From: Nitrospirae bacterium GWB2_47_37
GTDB taxonomy: Bacteria > Nitrospirota > Thermodesulfovibrionia > Thermodesulfovibrionales > Dissulfurispiraceae
Reading direction: 5' to 3'
Length of the DNA stretch: 64,000 nt
NCBI GenBank assembly: GCA_001803635.1
Contig: MHDU01000039.1
Coordinates: 1 to 64,000 of the forward strand
This document shows positions 31,399-39,625 of the stretch, in pieces (position 1 is the first letter of the stretch; each line of letters starts with the position of its first letter). The notes under the pieces were generated by a model. That model made no database searches. It saw only the letters and a list, made by a program, of their open reading frames with translations, and had not been told where the DNA came from. The position numbers and the translations under genes are program-made.

Positions 31399-32337
31399 AT
31401 GGATAATACACCGATACTGATAGCTCTCGGCGGCAACGCCCTTATCCTTTCGGGAGAAAAGGGTTACATAGAGGAGCAGTTTATCCACACTGCCGCCTGC
31501 ATGAAGCCTATTGCAAAATTAATATCGCAGGGACTGAAGGTGATACTCACGCACGGAAACGGGCCGATCGTGGGAAATATCTTACTAAGGAATGAATGCG
31601 CGAAAAATTACATTCCTCCGATGCCGCTTTACATATGCGTTGCGGACAGTCAGGGAGGAATAGGCGCGATGACGGCAGAGAGCCTTAATAACGAACTGAA
31701 AAAGATCGGAACAAATAAAACGGTATCCACAGTAATAACCCATATCCTCGTAGATAAAGACGACCCTGCCTTTCAGAATCCGACAAAACCTATAGGGCCT
31801 TATTATTCGGCCGGCGATGCGGGGCTTTATATAAAACAGGGCTGGAACATGAAAAAGATACCCGAGCGCGGATGGAGAAGGCTCGTCCCCTCGCCAAAAC
31901 CTAAAAAAATAGTGGAACTCGAAGCGATAAAGACACTTATTGAAAGGGACATAATTCCCATCGCATCGGGCGGTGGAGGAATTCCGGTAATAGAAGAAGA
32001 CGGAGTCATAAAAGGCATAGACGCGGTAATTGACAAAGACCTTTCCGCGAGCCTCCTTGCCCGTGAACTTTCATTGAAAAAATTTATCATCCTCACCGAT
32101 GTGGACGGTGTCTATCTTAATTGGGAGAGCGACGACAGGAAAAAGCTCGAAATTCTTACAGTAAAAGACGCTGAAAAATATCTCGCCGGGGGTCACTTCC
32201 CGGCAGGAAGCATGGGACCGAAAATAGAGGCTGCAATAGAGTTCCTCAAGTCAGGCGGGCAGGAAGTGATAATCTCAAAACCTGAAGACCTTATTGCTGC
32301 GATAGCCGGAAAAAGAGGAACAAAGATAGTTCCTTAG
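31399..32337 (+). CDS. arcC: Carbamate kinase
   Basis: A 312-residue amino-acid-kinase-fold enzyme that transfers phosphate between carbamoyl phosphate and ADP, giving ATP and carbamate. Motifs: LIALGGNALIL, VILTHGNGPIVGNILLRNEC, ADSQGGIGAMTAES, IPIASGGGGIPVIEEDG, DKDLSASLLARELS, ILTDVDGVYLNW and HFPAGSMGPKIEAAIEF. No arginine deiminase or ornithine carbamoyltransferase is adjacent, so the carbamoyl phosphate source must be different. Its place after the cDPGS-like gene suggests that the four-gene operon ends in ATP formation from a carbamoyl compound. Confidence 0.93.
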   Translation: MDNTPILIALGGNALILSGEKGYIEEQFIHTAACMKPIAKLISQGLKVILTHGNGPIVGNILLRNECAKNYIPPMPLYICVADSQGGIGAMTAESLNNELKKIGTNKTVSTVITHILVDKDDPAFQNPTKPIGPYYSAGDAGLYIKQGWNMKKIPERGWRRLVPSPKPKKIVELEAIKTLIERDIIPIASGGGGIPVIEEDGVIKGIDAVIDKDLSASLLARELSLKKFIILTDVDGVYLNWESDDRKKLEILTVKDAEKYLAGGHFPAGSMGPKIEAAIEFLKSGGQEVIISKPEDLIAAIAGKRGTKIVP

Positions 32338-32338
32338 C

Positions 32339-32971
32339 TTAAATATTCCTCGACGGGCAAATGTCATAAAGTACGCACTCTTTGTGCATCGGCTTTTTTG
32401 CTTGGCATACCTTCCTGCCGTGAAATATCAGGAGGTGCGATATATTTGACCATTCCTTCTGCGGCGTTACAGCCATAAGTTCTTTTTCTATCTTCACCGG
32501 GTCTTCGTTTTTTGTAAGCCCGAGCCTCTGAGCGAGTCTTCTCACATGCGTATCTACGGCAATCCCTTCGTTGATGCCGTAAACATTGGAGAGTATGATA
32601 TTCGCAGTCTTCCGAGCGACTCCGGGCAATGTTGTGAGTTCATCCATCGTATTTGGAACTTTTGAATTGAATCTTTCGATTATCATCTTTGCCGATGCCT
32701 GAATGTTTTTCGCCTTATTCCTGTAAAAATTAATCGAACTTACATCCTTCCGGAGCATATCGGGATCGGCATTCGAATAGTCTTTAATGGATTTGTATTT
32801 TTTAAAAAGTTTTTCCGTAACTTTATTCACATGCACGTCTGTTGCCTGCGCGGAAAGGATGGTCGCCACGAGGAGTTCAAACGGACTTCCGAAAGTCAGC
32901 GCGGTTTTAGGATCGGGATATTCCTTTCTCAGGCGCTTCAATATTTCCGATACCTGTTCTTTCAAATCCAT
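32339..32971 (-). CDS. nth: Endonuclease III with altered cluster ligands
   Basis: A 210-residue DNA glycosylase/AP lyase of base excision repair that removes oxidised pyrimidines. The helix-hairpin-helix with catalytic Lys (LPGVARKTANIIL) and the catalytic Asp (GIAVDTHVRRLAQRLG) are intact. The C-terminal cluster site normally reads Cys-x6-Cys-x2-Cys-x5-Cys. Here it is VCQAKKPMHKECVLYDIC, so the second Cys is His (codon CAC). The [4Fe-4S] cluster may be His-ligated or lost. It is convergent with arcC, one base away. Confidence 0.93.
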   Translation of the reverse strand: MDLKEQVSEILKRLRKEYPDPKTALTFGSPFELLVATILSAQATDVHVNKVTEKLFKKYKSIKDYSNADPDMLRKDVSSINFYRNKAKNIQASAKMIIERFNSKVPNTMDELTTLPGVARKTANIILSNVYGINEGIAVDTHVRRLAQRLGLTKNEDPVKIEKELMAVTPQKEWSNISHLLIFHGRKVCQAKKPMHKECVLYDICPSRNI

Positions 32972-32997
32972 AACGACCTCCTGAAAATAATAGCAGA

Positions 32998-33144
32998 ATA
33001 AGGCTGACTTGATGCAAAATTCCTGGGTTCTTTAAGGGGCAAAGTAACGACTGCCCCTTCCCTCCGCTCTAATAAAAACATTCTATTCTATTTTACAAGT
33101 AATAAAGCACAAAGGACTAATAGTTTTGCGAAAGTCAGCCTTAT
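32998..33144. mobile_element. 147-bp inverted-repeat element
   Basis: ATAAGGCTGACTT (32998-33010) is the exact complement of the sequence at 33132-33144, and GCAAAA/TTTTGC extend it inward. An internal hairpin AAGGGGCA/TGCCCCTT lies at about 33033-33060. The right end overlaps the stop codon of the DUF309 gene. No second copy was seen in the window. Confidence 0.5.
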
Positions 33145-33503
33145 CCTGCTGAATAACATGTTGAGATTTTCGGAAATTCATCTTTTGCAATTTCTTTTGA
33201 CGATTTGAATTTTTCATAAAATGCCTCTACCTCTTTCATAAATGCCTCTTTATCTATCGCTATTTTCGCAATATTATATTCCCTTAAAATCTTCATCCCG
33301 CTCATGAGCAGCTTTTCCGTCCCCGCATATTCCTTTCTTTTATAATGGACAAGAGCAGCCGCGATCTTAATCATTCCCTGAATGAAATGCCTTTCAGGAG
33401 ATTCGGGAGTACCCAGCCACAGGGTTTCCCATGCTTCATGGGCCTCGAAATATTCGCCCTCGTTAAAGAGCCTTATGCCTTTATCGAGATTTTCCACTCT
33501 CAT
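33141..33503 (-). CDS. DUF309 protein
   Basis: A 120-residue helical protein of the DUF309 family, recognised by GIRLFNEGEYFEAHEAWETLWLG near the N-terminus and a following helix with HFIQGMIKIAAALVHYKRKE. The function of DUF309 is not established. The start overlaps the end of gltB by 23 bases. The last codons and the stop lie in the terminal repeat of the 147-bp element, so the native C-terminus may have been changed by insertion. The second half is charged. Confidence 0.8.
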   Translation of the reverse strand: MRVENLDKGIRLFNEGEYFEAHEAWETLWLGTPESPERHFIQGMIKIAAALVHYKRKEYAGTEKLLMSGMKILREYNIAKIAIDKEAFMKEVEAFYEKFKSSKEIAKDEFPKISTCYSAG

Positions 33504-36500
33504 TCACCGGAACAATCTTTTTAAAATATTCGATCCATTTTCCGAAATCACCTGTCATTTCGCCTGCCCTCGGACTATCGGTATATTTATAATGCCTTCC
33601 TATCAATTCTTTCAACCTCTCCATTTCTTTAGCATCTTCAATAGTTGTTATCATCGCGTAAGAGCGGTTAATCTTGTCTTCGAGTTTATCGTCCCCGTCG
33701 AGGATATAGATGACTCCCCCTGTCATGCCCGCGCCCATATTATATCCCGCGTCTCCGAGGACTACAACTTCACCCCTTGTCATGTATTCGCATAGATGAT
33801 GCCCCGCTCCCTCGACCACGGCGATAGCGCCGCTGTTCCTCACCGCAAATCTCTCCCCTGCAGTTCCAGCCGCGTAAAATTCTCCTCCGGTCGCGCCGTA
33901 AAGCACTGTGTTCCCCGCGATCACATTCTTATGCGTATCTTTAACATCCGCCGGTCTTATAACAATCCTCCCTCCGAACATTCCCTTGCCTACATAATCA
34001 TTAGCATCTCCTATCAATTTAAGCGCAACCCCTTTGTGATTGAATGCCCCGAAACTCTGGCCTGCCGTGCCTATGAATGAAATCCTGATGGTATCCGGAG
34101 GTAGTCCCTCATCCCCGTATTTCTTCGCTATATGATAATTCAGCCTTACCGGAATGCTCCTGTGTATGTTTCTTATCGCATATTCCTTCTCAACGGGTTC
34201 TGCCTTTTCGATATACGGCATCAAATCCTTGACTATATCCTCATTCATGGACGGCGCATGGTTGTCATTGCATTTCCACACGCACTTTACCGCCTGTTCT
34301 TCCGGATATTTTTTCAGAAGCCTGTGCAGCTTTATCCTCTTTGCGCCTTCATGACCTTCGGGAGCAATTGCTTCCAACAAATCCGTCCTTCCTATAATCT
34401 CATCGATGCTCTCAGCGCCCATTTCAGCGAGCATCTCTCTCGTTTCACGGGCAACCGCCCTGAAATACGCCATAACGCCTTCGACAGTGCCTGTAAATTT
34501 CTTTCTGAGCCTTTCATCCTGAGTTGCGACCCCTTTCGGACAGGTATTAAGGTGGCACTGCCTTGCGAGCACACAACCCGCAGAGACCATTGTGGCGGTT
34601 CCGAAGCCGAATTCCTCAGCGCCGAGCAACGCCGCAATAATAATATCCCTTCCGGTCTTTATGCCCCCGTCAACCCGCACCTTTATCCTCTCTCTCAGGT
34701 TATTTTCGATCAATACCCTCTGCGTCTCGGAAAGCCCTATTTCCCAGTAATTACCGGCATTTTTGATGGAGCTTATGGGCGAGGCGCCCGTGCCTCCGTC
34801 GCAGCCGCTTATCTGAACTATGTCGGCGTATGCCTTTACGACTCCGGCTGCAACCGTGCCCACGCCCGTTTCCGACACGAGCTTTACGCATACCTTCGCC
34901 TGAGGGTTTGCCTCTTTGAGGTCGTTTATCAATTGAGAGAGGTCTTCTATCGAATAAATATCGTGATGGGGCGGAGGTGATATCAGAAGCATATTCGGCC
35001 TGCAATGCCTGAGCATCGCTATATATTCCGTAACCTTGCTTGCAGGGAGATGTCCTCCCTCTCCGGGTTTTGCTCCCTGCGCTATCTTTATCTCAATCTC
35101 CCTTGCGGATGCAAGATACGCCGGTGTAACTCCGAACCTTCCGGACGCTATCTGCTTTATGGCGCTGCTCTTTATACCTCCGTATCTCTTTGAATCCTCT
35201 CCACCCTCGCCGCTGTTGCTCCTCATTCCGAGCCTGTTGCAAGCCTCCGCTATGGTTTCGTGCGCTTCCGGAGAAAGGGCGCCTACGGACATTGCGCCGG
35301 AAAAAAATCTCACAAGTATGGCATCTTCGGATTCCACTTCATCTATGGAAATGGAGTCGCCTTTTTTATAATCAAGGAGATGCCGTATGGATACCGGATG
35401 TTCGTTTGCCGTTCCGGAAAAATTTTTATAGTCATTGTAATCCATGCTTTTGATGAATTTGTTCAACGCTATCACCGATGACGTAGACCACGCATGCTGC
35501 TGTCCTTCTTTTCTGTGACGCAGTTCTCCTCCGAAATCGAGGACAGGCTCGGAAACTTCAAATCCTGCATTATGTCTTTTAAAAACCGAATCTTCCATTT
35601 CCGTGATTCCGTCCGCCTCTATAACTACGGGGGTTCCGGTGAAATATTCGTCTACAAAATCCTTATTCAGGCATACCGAATCGAACAACTGCGCTCCGTA
35701 GTATGAATTAAGCGTAGAAATGCCCATCCTCGCCATGACTTTAAGAAGCCCGTCCTCCAGTACCTTTCTATAATTTACGGCAGCATCATCATAGGACATC
35801 TTCAGTTCGCCTTTATCGCACATATCTTTAAAAGTCTGAAACGCCAGATAAGGATAAACCGCGGACGCGCCGTAGCCGATAAGACACGCAGTATGATGGA
35901 CATCGCGCGCCTCTCCTGTCTCAATGATAAGGCTTGCCCTATTCGCAAGATTTTCTCTTTGCAATTCTTTAAAACATGCCGAGACCGCAAGCAAGGAGGG
36001 TATAGGCACTCTGTCCTTTGAAATACTTCTGTCCGAAAGTATTATTATCTCTGCGCCTTCGCTTACCGCTTCCACCGTCTTTTTCTGAAGCCTCTTAACC
36101 GCAATGGACAACAAAGGAGGCTCTTCGCCGGGAACGCATGCCGTCATAAGGCCGTCCGGCAGGATATTGTCGGGATGTATCTTCGAGTAAGTCGCGTCTA
36201 TCTTTTTCACCTTAAATATCTTCTGCTCTTCGATCTTCCGGATATGGCCTTCAAAAAGAACCGGAGAGTCGAGATGCAGCCGCTTCGCGTGTTCGGGAGT
36301 TTCATGCAGGAAATCTCTCTTATACCCGAGGTTCATATTTAACGACATTGCCGTCCTCTCCCTTATGTGATCTATAGGAGGGTTTGTCACCTGAGAAAAC
36401 CTCTGCTTGAAATATCTGAAAAGCAACTGCGGTTTTTCCGAAAGCGGAGGAAGAGGCGTGTCGTCGCCCATCGAAAAGGTCATCTCCCTGCCGGAAGCAG

Positions 36501-37887
36501 CCGCGTATTTAATGGAGTTTTGAATCTCTTCGGAGGTATATCCGAACGCGATCTGTTTTCTTATTATTTCGGGCTCCGGGACAGGAAGCGCGACATCTTC
36601 CTTTAATCCGAATAGAAATCCGTCTATCCAATCTTTATAGGGTTTGCGTCCCGATAGTTCATTTATTATATCTCCGGTAAATTTCAAAGCGCCGTTTGTA
36701 ATATCGACGGAAATAATATCTCCGGGGCCGAGCCTTCCTTTTTCTTTTATCGTTTTCCCTTCGAGTTCTATCATACCCGCCTCCGAGCCGGCGATAAATA
36801 TCCCGTCCTCCGTCAATGAATATCTGAGAGGACGAAGGCCGTTCCTGTCGAGATGGGCGACTATTTTCTCTCCGTCGGTAAGGACTACGGCGGCAGGGCC
36901 GTCCCACGGTTTCATCAGTAATGACTGATATTCAAAAAATGCCCGCGCATCCGCGTTCAAACCGGAATCTTCCCATACCGGAGGGATGCACATGAAAATC
37001 GCATGTTCGGGCGAAAAACCCGAAAGCATGAGAAGCTCTACTATCCTGTCCAATGAGGACGAATCGCTCTCCTCTAACGATACGAGAGGAACAAGCAGTT
37101 CATTGTCGTCGCCGAATATCCCATGCCTTATCTCATGTTCGATCGTCGCCATCCAGTTCCTGTTTCCCTGAACGGTATTTATCTCCCCGTTGTGCGCGAG
37201 CGCCCTCAAGGGCTGTGCCATTGTCCAGTCCGGAAACGTATTGGTGGAAAAACGCTGATGGAATACGCAAAAAGCGGATTCGAAATCTTCGCTCATTAAA
37301 TCCGGATAAAATATTTCCAAGTGCGGCGCGACAAGCATTCCCTTATAAACAATATCCCTTGACGACATCGAAGGGATATATACCTTTTCGCCGAATGCCT
37401 TCTCAACCGCCCTACGAGCAATATAAAGCCTTAACTCTTTTTTACCGTTATCTATGCCCGGCATATCGAGCAATAAATGCCTTATTCTCGGCTTTGTAGA
37501 AAGGGCCGACGCCCCGAGGGCATAGTCATTTACAGCCACATCCCTCCAGCATAGGGGCTTAAGGCCGGATATTTTTAAGACCGCCTCTATATCATTTTCG
37601 ATATTTCCATAGAGAAAAAAGACCCCTACTGCAAGAGAGTCTTCCGAAGAAAGTTTACAGCCGGCTTTTTCAGCCTCTTTAAGAAAAAATTTACGGGGTA
37701 TCTGTATGAGTATCCCGGCGCCGTCGCCTGTCTTTCCGTCGGCGCCCACAGCGCCCCTGTGCGTGAGGTTTTTAACCGCCTCTATGCCCCATCGGACAAT
37801 ATCGCGGCTTTTCTTTCCGCTTATATCACATACGAAACCTACGCCGCACGAGCCTGAATGGACGGGCGCCGCGTTATGCCTTTTCAT
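33481..37887 (-). CDS. gltB: Glutamate synthase large subunit
   Basis: A 1468-residue enzyme that makes two glutamates from glutamine and 2-oxoglutarate. From ATG 37887, a short propeptide (MKRHNAAPVHSGS) precedes the N-terminal nucleophile CGVGFVCD. The glutaminase type 2 domain is followed by the central domain, the FMN domain (GGEDSKRYGGIKSSAIKQIA, QGAKPGEGGHLPASKVTEYI, GVGTVAAGVVKAYADIVQIS) with the 3Fe-4S cysteines CVLARQCHLNTCPKG, and the C-terminal beta-helix GXGXG repeats. The frame opens 39 codons earlier, inside the GNAT gene. No gltD lies next to it, so the electron donor is encoded elsewhere or differs (ferredoxin-type is possible). Strong ribosome site absent; coupling with the upstream gene is likely. 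Confidence 0.95.
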   Translation of the reverse strand: MKRHNAAPVHSGSCGVGFVCDISGKKSRDIVRWGIEAVKNLTHRGAVGADGKTGDGAGILIQIPRKFFLKEAEKAGCKLSSEDSLAVGVFFLYGNIENDIEAVLKISGLKPLCWRDVAVNDYALGASALSTKPRIRHLLLDMPGIDNGKKELRLYIARRAVEKAFGEKVYIPSMSSRDIVYKGMLVAPHLEIFYPDLMSEDFESAFCVFHQRFSTNTFPDWTMAQPLRALAHNGEINTVQGNRNWMATIEHEIRHGIFGDDNELLVPLVSLEESDSSSLDRIVELLMLSGFSPEHAIFMCIPPVWEDSGLNADARAFFEYQSLLMKPWDGPAAVVLTDGEKIVAHLDRNGLRPLRYSLTEDGIFIAGSEAGMIELEGKTIKEKGRLGPGDIISVDITNGALKFTGDIINELSGRKPYKDWIDGFLFGLKEDVALPVPEPEIIRKQIAFGYTSEEIQNSIKYAAASGREMTFSMGDDTPLPPLSEKPQLLFRYFKQRFSQVTNPPIDHIRERTAMSLNMNLGYKRDFLHETPEHAKRLHLDSPVLFEGHIRKIEEQKIFKVKKIDATYSKIHPDNILPDGLMTACVPGEEPPLLSIAVKRLQKKTVEAVSEGAEIIILSDRSISKDRVPIPSLLAVSACFKELQRENLANRASLIIETGEARDVHHTACLIGYGASAVYPYLAFQTFKDMCDKGELKMSYDDAAVNYRKVLEDGLLKVMARMGISTLNSYYGAQLFDSVCLNKDFVDEYFTGTPVVIEADGITEMEDSVFKRHNAGFEVSEPVLDFGGELRHRKEGQQHAWSTSSVIALNKFIKSMDYNDYKNFSGTANEHPVSIRHLLDYKKGDSISIDEVESEDAILVRFFSGAMSVGALSPEAHETIAEACNRLGMRSNSGEGGEDSKRYGGIKSSAIKQIASGRFGVTPAYLASAREIEIKIAQGAKPGEGGHLPASKVTEYIAMLRHCRPNMLLISPPPHHDIYSIEDLSQLINDLKEANPQAKVCVKLVSETGVGTVAAGVVKAYADIVQISGCDGGTGASPISSIKNAGNYWEIGLSETQRVLIENNLRERIKVRVDGGIKTGRDIIIAALLGAEEFGFGTATMVSAGCVLARQCHLNTCPKGVATQDERLRKKFTGTVEGVMAYFRAVARETREMLAEMGAESIDEIIGRTDLLEAIAPEGHEGAKRIKLHRLLKKYPEEQAVKCVWKCNDNHAPSMNEDIVKDLMPYIEKAEPVEKEYAIRNIHRSIPVRLNYHIAKKYGDEGLPPDTIRISFIGTAGQSFGAFNHKGVALKLIGDANDYVGKGMFGGRIVIRPADVKDTHKNVIAGNTVLYGATGGEFYAAGTAGERFAVRNSGAIAVVEGAGHHLCEYMTRGEVVVLGDAGYNMGAGMTGGVIYILDGDDKLEDKINRSYAMITTIEDAKEMERLKELIGRHYKYTDSPRAGEMTGDFGKWIEYFKKIVPVNESGKSR

Positions 37888-38341
37888 AGACCATGATCGA
37901 TTCGGGCTTGCCCGAGGATTTGCAAATATCATCGAGATTTTTAAAGAGTTCTTTTGTCCCCTCCCCCATCTCCACGAAACCGAAACGTTTGAAATAATCG
38001 ACAAGATCGGTTGTCGTATAAACTATCTTTACAGGGGCAATATCGAGCAGATGTTTCACTATCAGGGAGCCTATTCCCATTCCCCTTCTCTCCTCCACAA
38101 CGGCAATACAGCCTATCTCATAGAATCCATGGATCTTCTTCAGCCTGCCGAATCCGACAAGGTCTCCATTCTCCGAGGCAACCACAAACTGGCTGTAATG
38201 CAGGTCTTCGGCGTCGAGATCGTATTTCTTTATTTTATCCGCGATGAACACCATATCCGCTTCGGAAGCGTGCCTTATTTTCACTATTTTTCCCGTAATT
38301 CCCGATACCCCCGTATGCGACGGACATTCCTCTTTTCCCAT
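37874..38341 (-). CDS. GNAT acetyltransferase, N-acetylglutamate-synthase-like
   Basis: A 155-residue GNAT-fold enzyme. The acetyl-CoA signature is VEERRGMGIGSLIVKHLLDI, preceded by YEIGCIAVV. The C-terminal YFKRFGFVEMGEGTKEL is like that of short ArgA-type N-acetylglutamate synthases. Its position directly ahead of gltB, with a 14-base overlap, fits acetylation of glutamate for arginine synthesis. A different small-molecule acetyltransferase cannot be excluded. GGAGGGG lies before the ATG. Confidence 0.82.
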   Translation of the reverse strand: MGKEECPSHTGVSGITGKIVKIRHASEADMVFIADKIKKYDLDAEDLHYSQFVVASENGDLVGFGRLKKIHGFYEIGCIAVVEERRGMGIGSLIVKHLLDIAPVKIVYTTTDLVDYFKRFGFVEMGEGTKELFKNLDDICKSSGKPESIMVYEKA

Positions 38342-38385
38342 AACCCCTCCTCTCGATTCGATGCATAATAAGTTGTAATAAAAAC

Positions 38386-38545
38386 GACCAAAATGAGTCT
38401 AACAGGGCACAGTATTTCCGCTCATTCTCGACGGACATCCTTGTCCGTCTCCGAGGCACCAGCCCGGTTTCGCCGTCACGGCAAAACTTCGAGCTGCTGA
38501 AACCGCTCCAATACAATGCCCTATTAGATTGTTTCGCTATAAATA
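38386..38545. repeat. Imperfect inverted-repeat element, family 3
   Basis: Arms TCTAACAGGGCACAGTATT (about 38398) and CAATACAATGCCCTATTAGA (about 38510) are imperfect complements. Between them lies a hairpin GACGGACA-TCCT-TGTCCGTC. The right arm with its flank GAAACCGCT recurs near 46580. No gene is seen from 38342 to 38863. Confidence 0.4.
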
Positions 38546-38629
38546 CCCTCAATAAAAATATAGCACCAAAATGCCCATCTGCCAAGTACATAGGCTTTGA
38601 CTGTAATCCGTAGCCAAAGGTTTCAACGC

Positions 38630-38796
38630 ACAGCGCGGGTCCGCTTCAATGACTTTATCGGCGAAACTTTTAAACTACATTATCTTATGCACGTCATCCG
38701 CATCGGCGGTATCTATTTATTAATTAAACATACAAAATCTTTGCCTTGCACAGAGAACAACACTTATAAAGGCGTTTAAGCGGATTTGCGCTTTGT
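38630..38796 (-). mobile_element. 167-bp MITE-like element, family 1, copy B
   Basis: Inverted copy of the element at 11641-11807, same length, with terminal repeats ACAGCGCGGGTCCGCTTCAA (38630) and the complementary end at 38775-38796. The interior TAGTTTAAAAGTTTCG and the CCGC/GCGG stem are conserved. Confidence 0.65.
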
Positions 38797-38828
38797 GTTA
38801 TTACGGATTATGGTAAGGGTTGCAGTTT

Positions 38829-38857
38829 TTGGAGTCTGCGCGAAAATCCGCTATAAT
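38829..38857 (+). promoter_or_regulatory. Leaderless promoter candidate
   Basis: TTGGAG (38829-38834) and TATAAT (38852-38857) are spaced 17 bases. ATG 38864 begins six bases later. Confidence 0.5.
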
Positions 38858-38863
38858 TGATTC

Positions 38864-38989
38864 ATGGAAGCAATGGCCATAAAAACAGAAAAATATCTCA
38901 TCGAAGAGGAGCCGTTCTACATCTTTATCGACGACGTGAAGAAGCTTCCTAATAAAATAACCGAGATTTATAGAAGGCTGACGGGTTAG
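38864..38989 (+). CDS. Small 41-residue protein or gene remnant
   Basis: A short frame starting MEAMAIKTEKYLIEEEPFYI and ending EIYRRLTG, with ordinary codon use. The part KTEKYLIEEEPFYI recalls the N-terminus of CbbQ/NorQ ATPases, but the rest does not follow that family, so it could be a remnant. It has a consensus minus-10 box six bases upstream and no ribosome site. Confidence 0.4.
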   Translation: MEAMAIKTEKYLIEEEPFYIFIDDVKKLPNKITEIYRRLTG

Positions 38990-39082
38990 TCCGGTTTCGT
39001 ACTCCTCGACTTAACGCATGTTTTTTGCTATATTTTTAGTATATATGGACAGCGGCAACAAAATCACAAATGGAGGCATGTC

Positions 39083-39616
39083 ATGAAACTCGATCTGCAG
39101 ATAACGGCACACAATATCGAACTCAACGATTTTGCAAAGGAAGACATCCGCGAGAAGGCGGAAAAGCTGGACAAATTTTACGACCGGATCATGCGCTGCA
39201 GGGTCGTGGTGGATGTCCCGCACCGTCACAAGCATGAAGGCATACTCTACGACGTGCATATCTACATGACCGTTCCCGGCTCTGAATTAATAGTAAAGCG
39301 GGAGCCCGGAGAAGACCTCACCGTTGCCGTAAGGGACGCCTTTGACGCGGCGCGGCGCAAACTGGAAGATTTCGTGCGACGTCAGAGGGGCGACGTGAAG
39401 CATCATGAAGAGATGCCGCCGGCCCGCATAACCGCGCTCTTTCCGGATAAAGGCTACGGCTTCCTGACAACGCCCGACGGCCGTGAAATCTATTTTCATG
39501 AAAACAGCGTATTGAACAAGGATTTCAAGAGACTGAGCATAGGCACGGAAGTCCGTTTTGCGGAAGAACAGGGAGAAAAAGGCCCGCAGGCCAGCACGTT
39601 AACGGTTCTGGATTGA
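39083..39616 (+). CDS. Ribosome hibernation factor-like protein fused to a cold-shock domain
   Basis: A 177-residue protein. Residues 1-105 are an HPF/RaiA domain (LDLQITAHNIELNDFAKEDI, AVRDAFDAARRKLEDFVRRQ) that binds the 30S decoding region. Residues 113-177 are a cold-shock-like domain (RITALFPDKGYGFLTTPDGR, EIYFHENSV) with RNP1-like KGYGFL. Such a fusion would link ribosome inactivation with RNA binding in stress. A GGAGG ribosome site precedes the ATG. The gene stands alone, convergent with the thioredoxin-reductase-like gene. Confidence 0.88.
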   Translation: MKLDLQITAHNIELNDFAKEDIREKAEKLDKFYDRIMRCRVVVDVPHRHKHEGILYDVHIYMTVPGSELIVKREPGEDLTVAVRDAFDAARRKLEDFVRRQRGDVKHHEEMPPARITALFPDKGYGFLTTPDGREIYFHENSVLNKDFKRLSIGTEVRFAEEQGEKGPQASTLTVLD

Positions 39617-39625
39617 CTATAGGCG

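Noticed and set aside
37888-38004. Upstream extension of gltB
   Set aside because: It overlaps the GNAT gene in another frame; the maturation Cys is normally near the N-terminus.
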